Positions 33,553 through 41,444 of a DNA stretch of 61,374 nt are shown here, piece after piece. The DNA comes from an uncultured Lachnospiraceae bacterium (lineage in GTDB: Bacteria > Bacillota_A > Clostridia > Lachnospirales > Lachnospiraceae). The translations under genes and the position numbers were made by a program. Location of the stretch: NCBI GenBank assembly GCA_910577835.1, contig CAJTOU010000004.1, positions 1 to 61,374 of the forward strand, given 5' to 3'. Each line of letters starts with the position of its first letter. Position 1 is the stretch's first letter. The notes beneath the pieces are model-generated. The model was given only the letters and a program-made list of their open reading frames with translations. It made no database searches and had not been told where the DNA came from.

Positions 33553-34476
33553 TCAATTTTTATCTTCATTAGAAAGTTCACTGCATCTTGAGCAAAGAGC
33601 ATAATGTTTTTCTATATCCTTAAAATAACATTCATAAATATGAGAGGTAAGATAATAGCAGTCACGGGAATAATGATAGACACTTCCTGTTTTGCTTATA
33701 TAAATTACAGGGGTATTTTGAACAGAAAAATTTTTTTCACATGCGCTGCACAGTGAAAACTTTCGATGAGAAGCTGTCTCATACTCAAAAAGAGAAACTT
33801 TATCTAATATTTCTGCGTATTTTATAAGGTAAGAACAGTATTTATTTGTGTGATAAACTGTACCATGTGCGGTCATATAGACAATGGAATCCTTATTGTT
33901 GTTATCATATATATTATGATTTCCCGTAAATAACTTAAAGCTGCATCTCTGAGCAACGGGAATATCAAGATTGAATTTTGAAATAAAAGGAACAGAGATA
34001 TAATATGTAATAACAATATCTGCCGTGTCCGCCTTGTCAATTTTGCTGTGATAAAAGAAAATGCCATTTTCTCCGTTTTTTATATGTGAAATACGACATG
34101 ATTTTTTGATATCCTGAGACATAAATAAAGAGCGAATGATTTCAGAGGCTATTATATTAGAATCAGGAAGAGATGTTTCCAAATTTGAGTAGATATAAGC
34201 AGAAGAATTTATTTTTCTTGCTGTTTCTTCTAGTCGAATCTGCAGAGTGGTATAAAGTGCCATAATGTTTATCAGATAAATCAGTGATAAAAGGGCAAGA
34301 ACAAAAAATGGAAGAATCAGTGCTGCTTCAACAGTAAGAGAAGCTCTGACAGAGGAGGCATTTAAAATTGTTCTTTCCCTGCTCTGAACTGGCCTCGTAA
34401 TAAATACGTGCATTGATACCGGGAGAGTACTATGTTTATTATTTTTAAAGGAATCAAAAGCAGAAGTAAAGAACAA
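33553..34476 (-). CDS. TadE/TadG-like protein with two Ada-like zinc modules
   Basis: About 307 residues, TTG start at 34476 chosen because AAAGGAGG lies 9 nt upstream, directly at the stop of the preceding gene. A membrane segment follows ASLTVEAALILPFFVLALLS (TadE pattern). The extracellular C-terminal third has two copies of YH-x3-C-x-YL ... LC-x2-C: YHTNKYCSYL with SLCSACEK, and YHYSRDCYYL with ALCSRCSEL. These look like the Cys-rich metal sites of Ada-type domains. Probably a minor pilin or pilus-base component binding Zn (inference). Confidence 0.75.
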   Translation of the reverse strand: MFFTSAFDSFKNNKHSTLPVSMHVFITRPVQSRERTILNASSVRASLTVEAALILPFFVLALLSLIYLINIMALYTTLQIRLEETARKINSSAYIYSNLETSLPDSNIIASEIIRSLFMSQDIKKSCRISHIKNGENGIFFYHSKIDKADTADIVITYYISVPFISKFNLDIPVAQRCSFKLFTGNHNIYDNNNKDSIVYMTAHGTVYHTNKYCSYLIKYAEILDKVSLFEYETASHRKFSLCSACEKNFSVQNTPVIYISKTGSVYHYSRDCYYLTSHIYECYFKDIEKHYALCSRCSELSNEDKN

Positions 34477-34492
34477 TTTTAAATGCCTCCTT

Positions 34493-35944
34493 TCAGTAGC
34501 CGTAGCTTTGTGTAAATTTATGTTGAAACACGGAATATGGATATTTATGGTAAAAAACAAAAGGATATTCAAAGCTGAAATTATATTTCATTCCAGTAAT
34601 ACATTCAGTCATTCGAAATTCAGAGGAATGGTTTTTCTTTATATCCATCTGAATTAAATCCATGGTTTTATAAATTGTGTCCACGTTAAAATCTGTATAG
34701 AGAAACAGCAGCAGATATTGTTTATATGAAAATCCAGTATTTTGATTTTTGGATTTTGTGTTGAAATCAAAGGTCAAAATATCGTCTAAACTCAGGGACC
34801 AGCTCTGTTTTGATTTAAACAATGGAATTTTATTCCCCTTCAGTAAGTCTCTGATATCAATCACTGCTTCCGCAGAAGCCCATGCACTTAAAATGGAAAG
34901 CTGAGTAAATTCCACCAGAAAAGGAACAGGGATTACTCCAACTGCTGCTACGGCGAGTGTTTTTGCCATTTGTCTTTTTTCTGAATCTGTATATAGATAT
35001 GCAAGATTCAGCTTTGTACGCAGGGATTGAATTTTGAAAATAGATTTTAAAAGATTATTTTCATCACAGCAATCCCTGTTCAGCACATACTCAAGCTGAT
35101 ATTTTAATTCAGAAATATCGGATTTTTTATCAGTATAACATCCGAAGGTGTCTGAAAGATAAGTAAGATACATTAGTTTATCGGCACTGGATAAAAAATC
35201 AGAATGTTTCTTATATCTGCATACAGAAGATGGAAGAGAGGAGATATCCGTCTGGCGAGCCGAAATATCAGATGTTTTGTCAATATAAATATCCAGCGTA
35301 CCCTTTGTAAGAAGCCTTTTTACTCTGTTAAAAATAGAATTTCTTTTTGAAATCGCTTCCTCTTCTGTAAGCATTGTTTCATTTACTGTGTCTTCAGATA
35401 ATTCAGAGAGAGGGAAAGATGTATCTACCATATTTTCTTCTATATTAATATCAGAAATATCAACATAATTTTTGGAAAACGTATCAATAAAAGAAGATTG
35501 AAAAATAATATCGGCAGCATCTGAAGCCGCTTTGTAATTCATATAACGGATAATCTGGTCTGCAAAGATTTTTCCATTTTCATCCGTTATATGATAGATT
35601 TTGTCAGGATTGCATGTGTAGGAATTAATTTTGGAAAAATTATACCAGTTTCCTGTTAAATTGGCAGACGGTGAAAGGTTATCATTAACATATCTTTTTA
35701 TCAGTGAAGTAAATGAAGAATCGGACATGTGAACTGCAAATATTGCATAATTTTCAAATAAGGGAAGTGAAAAATATCCTGCGGCAGATTCCAGCGCTAT
35801 ATGAGAAATTCCTTCCATATGCGCCTTCACAAGATGTATTCTGGATGATTCCAATACTATCATAATAAAAGATAATATAATGGTAAAAATAAGACATAAA
35901 GACAGAGTGACAGCGGCGTTTATATTATAGTGATTACGTTTCAT
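34493..35944 (-). CDS. DUF5702-like Tad-locus membrane protein
   Basis: 483 residues. N-terminal TadE-like membrane segment (AAVTLSLCLIFTIILSFIMI, then VLESSRIHLVKAHMEG), a large extracytoplasmic region, and a second hydrophobic stretch near 325-360 (KTLAVAAVGVIPVPFLVEF). Proteins of this type occupy this position in Lachnospiraceae Tad clusters; their role is unknown. It starts 5 nt after the Flp gene stop, so it is co-translated. Confidence 0.7.
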   Translation of the reverse strand: MKRNHYNINAAVTLSLCLIFTIILSFIMIVLESSRIHLVKAHMEGISHIALESAAGYFSLPLFENYAIFAVHMSDSSFTSLIKRYVNDNLSPSANLTGNWYNFSKINSYTCNPDKIYHITDENGKIFADQIIRYMNYKAASDAADIIFQSSFIDTFSKNYVDISDINIEENMVDTSFPLSELSEDTVNETMLTEEEAISKRNSIFNRVKRLLTKGTLDIYIDKTSDISARQTDISSLPSSVCRYKKHSDFLSSADKLMYLTYLSDTFGCYTDKKSDISELKYQLEYVLNRDCCDENNLLKSIFKIQSLRTKLNLAYLYTDSEKRQMAKTLAVAAVGVIPVPFLVEFTQLSILSAWASAEAVIDIRDLLKGNKIPLFKSKQSWSLSLDDILTFDFNTKSKNQNTGFSYKQYLLLFLYTDFNVDTIYKTMDLIQMDIKKNHSSEFRMTECITGMKYNFSFEYPFVFYHKYPYSVFQHKFTQSYGY

Positions 35945-35949
35945 ATGGG

Positions 35950-36177
35950 TTAAACACTTTTTATCTGAGTCTTAATTGACTTAAAAAGGGTGTTGATAAT
36001 GGTTGTAATCTGGGATTTAAAAATCAACACAAGACCAACAACGACAAGAAGAATCAAAATAACCTCCACAACTCCCAGACCGGAAATACCTTCCTTGAAT
36101 TTTTTTGAAAGCAGCAGAAATTTTGTGTAAAAAAAGCTTTTTAAATGTTCTTTTGCGTTATAAATGGCAGTTCTCAT
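35950..36177 (-). CDS. Flp1-family type IVb pilin
   Basis: 75 residues. A basic N-terminus followed by KEGISGLGVVEVILILLVVV, in which Glu precedes the hydrophobic helix as in type IVb prepilins, then a short polar tail. It should be the major Tad pilus subunit, processed before GLGVVE by the A24 peptidase (cleavage site inferred). The upstream region has AGGAGG. Confidence 0.8.
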   Translation of the reverse strand: MRTAIYNAKEHLKSFFYTKFLLLSKKFKEGISGLGVVEVILILLVVVGLVLIFKSQITTIINTLFKSIKTQIKSV

Positions 36178-36212
36178 AGTAGTGTACCTCCTTGATAATA
36201 AATATAATTTGT

Positions 36213-36899
36213 TTATAGAATGTTCATGGATAAAAAAGCAGGAATCATAATCAGCATCATTACAACAATTAAGATTAAAACCATTGGAAGAAGCATTTTT
36301 GTGCCGGCTTTTTCACCAGATGATAATATATTACTTTTGTAAATCGAAAAGGCTTCACAAACCTCTTGATTTAATACATTTTGTAAATCGGACGAGCCTT
36401 TGCGGATATTTTGTTCAAGCAGTGTGCCAAGCTTAATATAGGCATGAAGCTGGCAGCGTTTTCCAAGCTCGGCATATGCGCCTGATTCCGGTGCACCGCT
36501 TTTAATTTTGTTTAACATAAATTCAATTTCCTGATAGATATAGCGGGAGCTGCCTTTCTTTTTATAATCAGCTAAAATGGTAGAAAACGCATTTTGAATC
36601 GTCAGTCCGGCACCATGCAGAAGCAGAAGTTTTGAAACAATTTCAGGATAATCAGATTCAAGCTGAGAAGCTCTTTTCTTTAATAATTTATCAATATCTG
36701 TCAGAGCAAATAAGAAAATAAATATGGAAATAATAATTCCAATTAATAAAAACAACAGAGTTGGTTTGTCTGAAATTTCATAAAATGAAAGCTGTCTGGA
36801 GCTTATACTTTCGGGAAGGGATACATCAGATGCAAAAGGACTGTTATTTTTATTTATATAATCTGATATTTTTTTCCCCAGCATTTCTGGTGTATCCAT
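36213..36899 (-). CDS. TadC-like type II secretion F domain protein
   Basis: 228 residues. One membrane helix near the N-terminus (TLLFLLIGIIISIFIFLFAL), a cytoplasmic GspF-type helical domain with YPEIVSKLLLLHGAGLTIQN and GKRCQLHAYIKLGTLLEQN, and a C-terminal membrane hairpin (LLPMVLILIVVMMLIMIPAF). A membrane platform protein of the Tad machine, shorter than usual TadC. It starts right after the stop of the preceding gene with no clear ribosome site, so coupling is likely. Confidence 0.82.
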   Translation of the reverse strand: MDTPEMLGKKISDYINKNNSPFASDVSLPESISSRQLSFYEISDKPTLLFLLIGIIISIFIFLFALTDIDKLLKKRASQLESDYPEIVSKLLLLHGAGLTIQNAFSTILADYKKKGSSRYIYQEIEFMLNKIKSGAPESGAYAELGKRCQLHAYIKLGTLLEQNIRKGSSDLQNVLNQEVCEAFSIYKSNILSSGEKAGTKMLLPMVLILIVVMMLIMIPAFLSMNIL

Positions 36900-36901
36900 A
36901 T

Positions 36902-37675
36902 CTAGGGGACCAAAACCAATGGAATGGTAAGACTGGCAGTATATTCACCAAGTGACAGACAGGCAGTAACTGAGGTAGCAGCACCACAGTTTTCAATATT
37001 TTCAGGATATATTTGTCCCAAATTATCAATTAGTTCTTCATTTTCTACTTCCCATCGAATAGTTAAGCCTTTGTCTCCAATCTCCGAGATAAAATGAAGA
37101 GGATATTTTATAGCTTCAATTCCTGTATTTTCACCTAAAAGTGCAGAGACAATCTCTTCCCGATACTCCTCAAAGATATCAAGAGTTTCCTTAAAGTCAT
37201 ATTCTTTGGGACTGACAGTAATATCAACAATGTGAGTTTCTTTATCTTCAATACTTACTTCAAGAGAATATGAGTCTTCCTCATCTGTTCGCTGTAAAGA
37301 AGTAACTTTTTTTGAACTGTTCAGAGCATTGCAGGAATACAAAAGGCCAATAAATATAGAGCCTGCAAGAATAAGAAGAGAATAGGATATTCTTTTTGCC
37401 TGCAACAGATATTCAATTTTATGAGTGTTTTTTCCTGAATACAGTTTGTCAAGTTTGTTTTTCAGCTTGGTATTATGAAAGGAATGATTTGGAAACAGTT
37501 TTTTTCGAAGGAAAGAAAAAATATCTATCAGGAAAAATGCAGTTCCATACATAAACTTGAGAGGGTATTCTTTTGCGGTTAAACTGGCAGTCAATTCTTT
37601 TTTGTAAACTCTTGTCAGCAGAAAAAAAGTCAGTAACGTAATTAACAGTAATAAATATATAATTATTATATTCAT
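36902..37675 (-). CDS. uncharacterised Tad-locus membrane protein
   Basis: 257 residues: an N-terminal membrane segment (NIIIIYLLLLITLLTFFLLT), a basic cytoplasmic part, a second membrane segment near 93-112 (ISYSLLILAGSIFIGLLYS), and an acidic extracytoplasmic domain of about 140 residues. I do not recognise the family. It is sandwiched between tadB and tadC with AGGAGG upstream, so it probably contributes to the pilus platform. Confidence 0.7.
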   Translation of the reverse strand: MNIIIIYLLLLITLLTFFLLTRVYKKELTASLTAKEYPLKFMYGTAFFLIDIFSFLRKKLFPNHSFHNTKLKNKLDKLYSGKNTHKIEYLLQAKRISYSLLILAGSIFIGLLYSCNALNSSKKVTSLQRTDEEDSYSLEVSIEDKETHIVDITVSPKEYDFKETLDIFEEYREEIVSALLGENTGIEAIKYPLHFISEIGDKGLTIRWEVENEELIDNLGQIYPENIENCGAATSVTACLSLGEYTASLTIPLVLVP

Positions 37676-37705
37676 ATAAATCCTCCTAATAAAGCTGATA
37701 TAAAA

Positions 37706-38452
37706 TCAGATTTTCACAGCAGAAAGTTTTAAACCGGTTACAACTGCCAGAATATAGAGTATCAGGCAGATGCTCATAATCAGAATACCGGTAATATTGT
37801 GGTAAACAGGTTCAAAGAATCCATCTGAAGACAGTCGTATGTAAATCATGATAACAACAGGCATAAGGAACATAATATTCTGTTCGTATTTTCTGGAGGA
37901 AAGTGCAGTTGTTATTTCTCTGTTAATGTCAATTTTTTCTCCGATTGTCTTAGAAGAAGATTTTATAATAGCAATAAGGTCTCCACCATTTCGTTTGGCA
38001 ATCATTAATATCTGGGAAAACATAATAATATCGTTGCATTGAGAACGTATGGAAAAATCAGAAAAGATTTTTTCAACAGGAATATTAATAGCAAGTTTTT
38101 TTGACATTAAATCGAGCTCATTACAGATGTAAGAAGTTCGTCCATATAAAACTGTCATTTCTGTATTTGCTTCTTTTATGGAATTTTCAATGGAATATCC
38201 TGAATTTAAAGAGGCAGAAACAGAATGAAGCATATCTCTAAACTGCAAAATCAAACTGTCTTTTCTTCTTCTGCAAAGAAAATTGCCGATGCATCTGTAA
38301 TAAATAATTATAAATGGAAGAAGAACGATTACAGGAATTAGAGAATCATAAAAAAGAAAGGATACTGTTGCAGATATGGACAAATAAATAATTCCATACA
38401 GCAGATATTCCATAAAAGACAGCCGGTAAACTGTATATTCTATCTGTGTCAT
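37706..38452 (-). CDS. TadB-like type II secretion F domain protein
   Basis: About 248 residues. Two N-terminal membrane helices, a GspF-type domain (FRDMLHSVSASLNSGYSIEN, then MIAKRNGGDLIAIIKSSSKT) and two C-terminal helices. Platform partner of TadC for the CpaF ATPase. ATG 38452 has GGGAG 9 nt upstream; ATG 38461, which overlaps cpaF by 4 nt, is the alternative. Confidence 0.85.
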   Translation of the reverse strand: MTQIEYTVYRLSFMEYLLYGIIYLSISATVSFLFYDSLIPVIVLLPFIIIYYRCIGNFLCRRRKDSLILQFRDMLHSVSASLNSGYSIENSIKEANTEMTVLYGRTSYICNELDLMSKKLAINIPVEKIFSDFSIRSQCNDIIMFSQILMIAKRNGGDLIAIIKSSSKTIGEKIDINREITTALSSRKYEQNIMFLMPVVIMIYIRLSSDGFFEPVYHNITGILIMSICLILYILAVVTGLKLSAVKI

Positions 38453-38457
38453 ATAAT

Positions 38458-39681
38458 TCATCTCCCTTCTTTTATACCTGCCATCTGCAGTTTTAAAGTA
38501 TTAATAAGCGGATTATTTGTTCTTTTCAGGGTTCCTCTGATTTTACCATAGATTTCCTCCTCCTCATGAAATACAAATAATGGATTTAAAATAATTTCAT
38601 CATTTTTGTAATCTGCAATTTCTGTAATTTCAAGAACCCGTCTTGAATGGTCCCGAAGGCGGCCGAGATATATCATAATATCAAGCGCAGATGCAATTTG
38701 GCCCTTTATAGCACTGACTGGCATATCAACACCCATTAAAACCATAGTTTCCATTCGGCGCAGCATATCTTTGGGGCTGTTGCCATGACCAGTAGACATA
38801 GAACCGTCATGGCCGGTATTAAATGCGGTCAGCATATCAAGCGCTTCTGCGCCCCGAATTTCCCCTACGAGCAGCCTGTTTGGTCTCATGCGAAGTGCTG
38901 ACCGTATCAGGTCTCGAATAGTGATTTCGTTTTTACCCTCTGTATTTGCCTGTCTGGCTTCTAGGCGGACAAGATTTGGAATATTGGAAATTTGAAGTTC
39001 CGCAGAGTCTTCGATGGTAATTACGCGTTCTGTTACAGGGATAAAATTTGACAGAGCATTTAAGAAAGTTGTTTTGCCGGAGCCCGTTCCTCCACAAACA
39101 AAGATGTTGTAGCCGGACAGAACAAGCTGTTTTAAATAATCGGCCGCTTCTATGGTAATGGAGTGGAAATCAATCAGATTTTGTATTGTCATCGGCGATT
39201 CGGAAAATTTACGGATAGTTACAGCAGGTCCATTTAATGCAATGGGATTCAGAACAATATTTACTCTTGAACCATCATATAATCTGGCATCGGCAATAGG
39301 AGAAGCTTCGTTTACACGGCGGTTTACATTGGATACAATCTGTTGTATCACATCCTGAAGTTTTTCGGGTGAAGAGAAATGAAAGTCAGATTTTATCAAT
39401 GACCCGTCTTTTTCAATAAAAATATTGTTATAGCCATTAATCATGATTTCTGTAATTTCATGGTCATCAATGAGCTCCTGAAGAATATCGTAGCCTCTGA
39501 TAGAATTAAAAAGAATACGTCTAAGCTGTTCCTTTTGGGTAAGAGATATAAACTGATGCCTTCCTGTTTCTATAATTTCATTGTCAATCAGAGAATAAAT
39601 TTCCTCATTTGACAAATCCCTTGTAAAATCAAATCTGCTTATCAAACTGCTTCGTATTTTGTTTATAGTTGTATCAGTCAT
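38458..39681 (-). CDS. Tad secretion ATPase CpaF/TadA
   Basis: 407 residues, the hexameric motor for Flp pilus assembly. Walker A GGTGSGKTTFLNALSNF, Asp box VITIEDSAELQ, Walker B RPNRLLVGEIRGAEALDML, His box GHDGSMSTGHGNSPKDML. The N-terminal region includes ITEIMINGYNNIFIEKDG, usual for CpaF. AAAGGA precedes ATG. It ends within the start of tadB. Confidence 0.95.
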   Translation of the reverse strand: MTDTTINKIRSSLISRFDFTRDLSNEEIYSLIDNEIIETGRHQFISLTQKEQLRRILFNSIRGYDILQELIDDHEITEIMINGYNNIFIEKDGSLIKSDFHFSSPEKLQDVIQQIVSNVNRRVNEASPIADARLYDGSRVNIVLNPIALNGPAVTIRKFSESPMTIQNLIDFHSITIEAADYLKQLVLSGYNIFVCGGTGSGKTTFLNALSNFIPVTERVITIEDSAELQISNIPNLVRLEARQANTEGKNEITIRDLIRSALRMRPNRLLVGEIRGAEALDMLTAFNTGHDGSMSTGHGNSPKDMLRRMETMVLMGVDMPVSAIKGQIASALDIMIYLGRLRDHSRRVLEITEIADYKNDEIILNPLFVFHEEEEIYGKIRGTLKRTNNPLINTLKLQMAGIKEGR

Positions 39682-39712
39682 AATCTCATTTCCTTTTTGT
39701 TATGTAATCAAC

Positions 39713-39800
39713 ACAAGCGCCGGCTTTATGATTTGAGTAATGAATGTAAGTGCTGGTTACATAATTTAAATAATGAATGTAAGTGTTAGTTGTGTAATTT
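39713..39800. repeat. degenerate 33-bp tandem repeat
   Basis: Three diverged units with the pattern (G/C)(T/A)AAG(T/C)G(C/T)(T/C)GG(C/T)T...AT(A/G)ATTTrAgTAATGAAT fill the gap between cpaE and cpaF. The first unit (CAAGCGCCGGCTTTATGATT) resembles a hairpin sequence at 59326-59346. Confidence 0.65.
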
Positions 39801-39802
39801 TA

Positions 39803-40822
39803 TTAGCAATGTTTTGTGGTTAATTCCCTGATATAAGTGCCAAATTTACTGAAAAGAAGTTTTTCCATAAAATCATGGCCTGCTGTATCTGAAAAAATAC
39901 AGGGGTCTGCATAGGGAAGAGTTATGATTTCTGTTTTGTCTTTGATAGAAGAATTGTACAGTGCCAAAATGCTTTTAAAAAATTCATCGATTTTGAACTG
40001 AGAAATATTATCCTTAGTCGAAGGCATAAATATTTTATCACAGATAGAAAGAAGAGCAGGAACATCTTTTAAAGAGTCGGAAATATCAAGAATAATATTT
40101 TGATATTGTTCTGTTTCTGAAATTGTATGAATAAAATTGTTTAAATCCTGACTCTCCATATTTTTAATATCGTAGCTGAACTGCATCGGTGGAATATAGT
40201 TTAAATTGTGATAGATGCGAGATAAAGCAGCTAATTTTTTGCCAACATTAGAAGGGTTCTGTCTGTAAAAATAAAGTAAATCTGAAAGGTCTCCGGCCGA
40301 AGTATCATCAGCGAAAAAGGAAAATCCGGAATATTCTTCAAGATTTATATATAAACTGCTTTCCGTCATTGAAATAATACATCCATAGGCCAGCGCAAAA
40401 CTCGTTTTTCCACAGCGCTTGACAGGAGAATAAATTCCTGTAATTTTTGCCGGAGCTGATGTTAAAACTGTGACTTTTTCTCTGGAAGAAGAGAGTGCAT
40501 AACAGGACATGATATCCCGAAGCATCCTATCGGCTGGCTGATATTTGTATAGGGATGCATACTGCTTTAGCGCAGCATCTATATTTCCATCTGTAAGGAT
40601 AAACAGATTGGATACATTCTGTAATTCTTCTATATACATACAAAATTCTTCAGAAATTAAAAGTATATCAATATCATTTTCAGATAAATAATTCTTAAGG
40701 GAATTATAATCGGTGAATACCGAGACAGAATAGTTTAATCCATTTTTCAGGCGAAAATATTCTGCAAGTTTTAAAGCATAGTCTGCTTCTGAATCATAAA
40801 TCGCAATTGTACCGTTGCTCAA
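39803..40822 (-). CDS. CpaE/TadZ-like P-loop protein
   Basis: 339 residues. The N-terminus resembles a degenerate receiver (MSNGTIAIYDSEADYALKLA, then IDILLISEE), followed by a MinD/ParA-like domain whose P-loop is unusual: GIYSPVKRCGKTSFALAYG keeps GKTS but lacks the KGG signature. Such proteins place the Tad machine at the membrane. TTG start with GGAGG 5 nt upstream. First gene of the leftward pilus operon, with a strong promoter ahead. Confidence 0.8.
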   Translation of the reverse strand: MSNGTIAIYDSEADYALKLAEYFRLKNGLNYSVSVFTDYNSLKNYLSENDIDILLISEEFCMYIEELQNVSNLFILTDGNIDAALKQYASLYKYQPADRMLRDIMSCYALSSSREKVTVLTSAPAKITGIYSPVKRCGKTSFALAYGCIISMTESSLYINLEEYSGFSFFADDTSAGDLSDLLYFYRQNPSNVGKKLAALSRIYHNLNYIPPMQFSYDIKNMESQDLNNFIHTISETEQYQNIILDISDSLKDVPALLSICDKIFMPSTKDNISQFKIDEFFKSILALYNSSIKDKTEIITLPYADPCIFSDTAGHDFMEKLLFSKFGTYIRELTTKHC

Positions 40823-40880
40823 GCTTACCTCCAGACAGTAAAATGCGAAGCTGATAAAGTAGATTGATTAAGGTAACTGT

Positions 40881-40909
40881 ATTATAAAATATTTATTTCT
40901 AAATGTCAA
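40881..40909 (-). promoter_or_regulatory. promoter of the Tad pilus operon
   Basis: Minus strand TTGACA, 17-nt spacer, TATAAT: perfect consensus, about 60 nt upstream of the cpaE-like start. The remaining gap 40823-41072 is AT-rich with nothing else recognised. Confidence 0.8.
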
Positions 40910-41072
40910 TATATTTTTAAATAAAAATTTCAAAAAAATGTATTTATATTTTCTTAATAATTTCAAAATACGTATATTTCAAAATTTGGAAGCCACAAAA
41001 GTATAAAAAGGAATAAATAGAGAATAATTTAAATATCTATAAATAAAAGCGATAAATTTGTATGGAGGTCCT

Positions 41073-41303
41073 ATGAAATTATTAGCAGGCAGGAAGAAGC
41101 ATACAGCGGAAGAAGAAAACAAAGATACAAAGAAAAAAGAAGAGCTGATGAAAGAGCTTTTGGAAGTACAAAAATCTCTTGACCGTGCATATGAAAATTT
41201 TTCATATGTGGTGGACCCTGAGCTGATAGACTGCTGTATTTATGAATTAAATGCAGGTCAGGAGCGCTACAAATTTTTGATGAAACAGATGAAAGACGTA
41301 TAG
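41073..41303 (+). CDS. DUF2508 family protein
   Basis: A 76-residue charged helical protein: MKLLAGRKKHTAEEENKD, then ELLEVQKSLDRAYENFSYV and DPELIDCCIYELNAGQERYK, matching the DUF2508/YaaL family of small proteins of unknown function. ATG 41073 is preferred with GGAGG 4 nt upstream; an in-frame ATG at 41058 has no ribosome site. Confidence 0.88.
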   Translation: MKLLAGRKKHTAEEENKDTKKKEELMKELLEVQKSLDRAYENFSYVVDPELIDCCIYELNAGQERYKFLMKQMKDV

Positions 41304-41444
41304 GATTTTATTATTGTTTTGATTGTTGAACATCTTCATTGTTGAACATTTGCATTGTTATCTGTTTCCATTATTAACTATTTTCGATTTTTGCCGAAAT
41401 AAATTATAAGCAAAAATAAAATATAAGCAGAGTGGAGAATAGAA

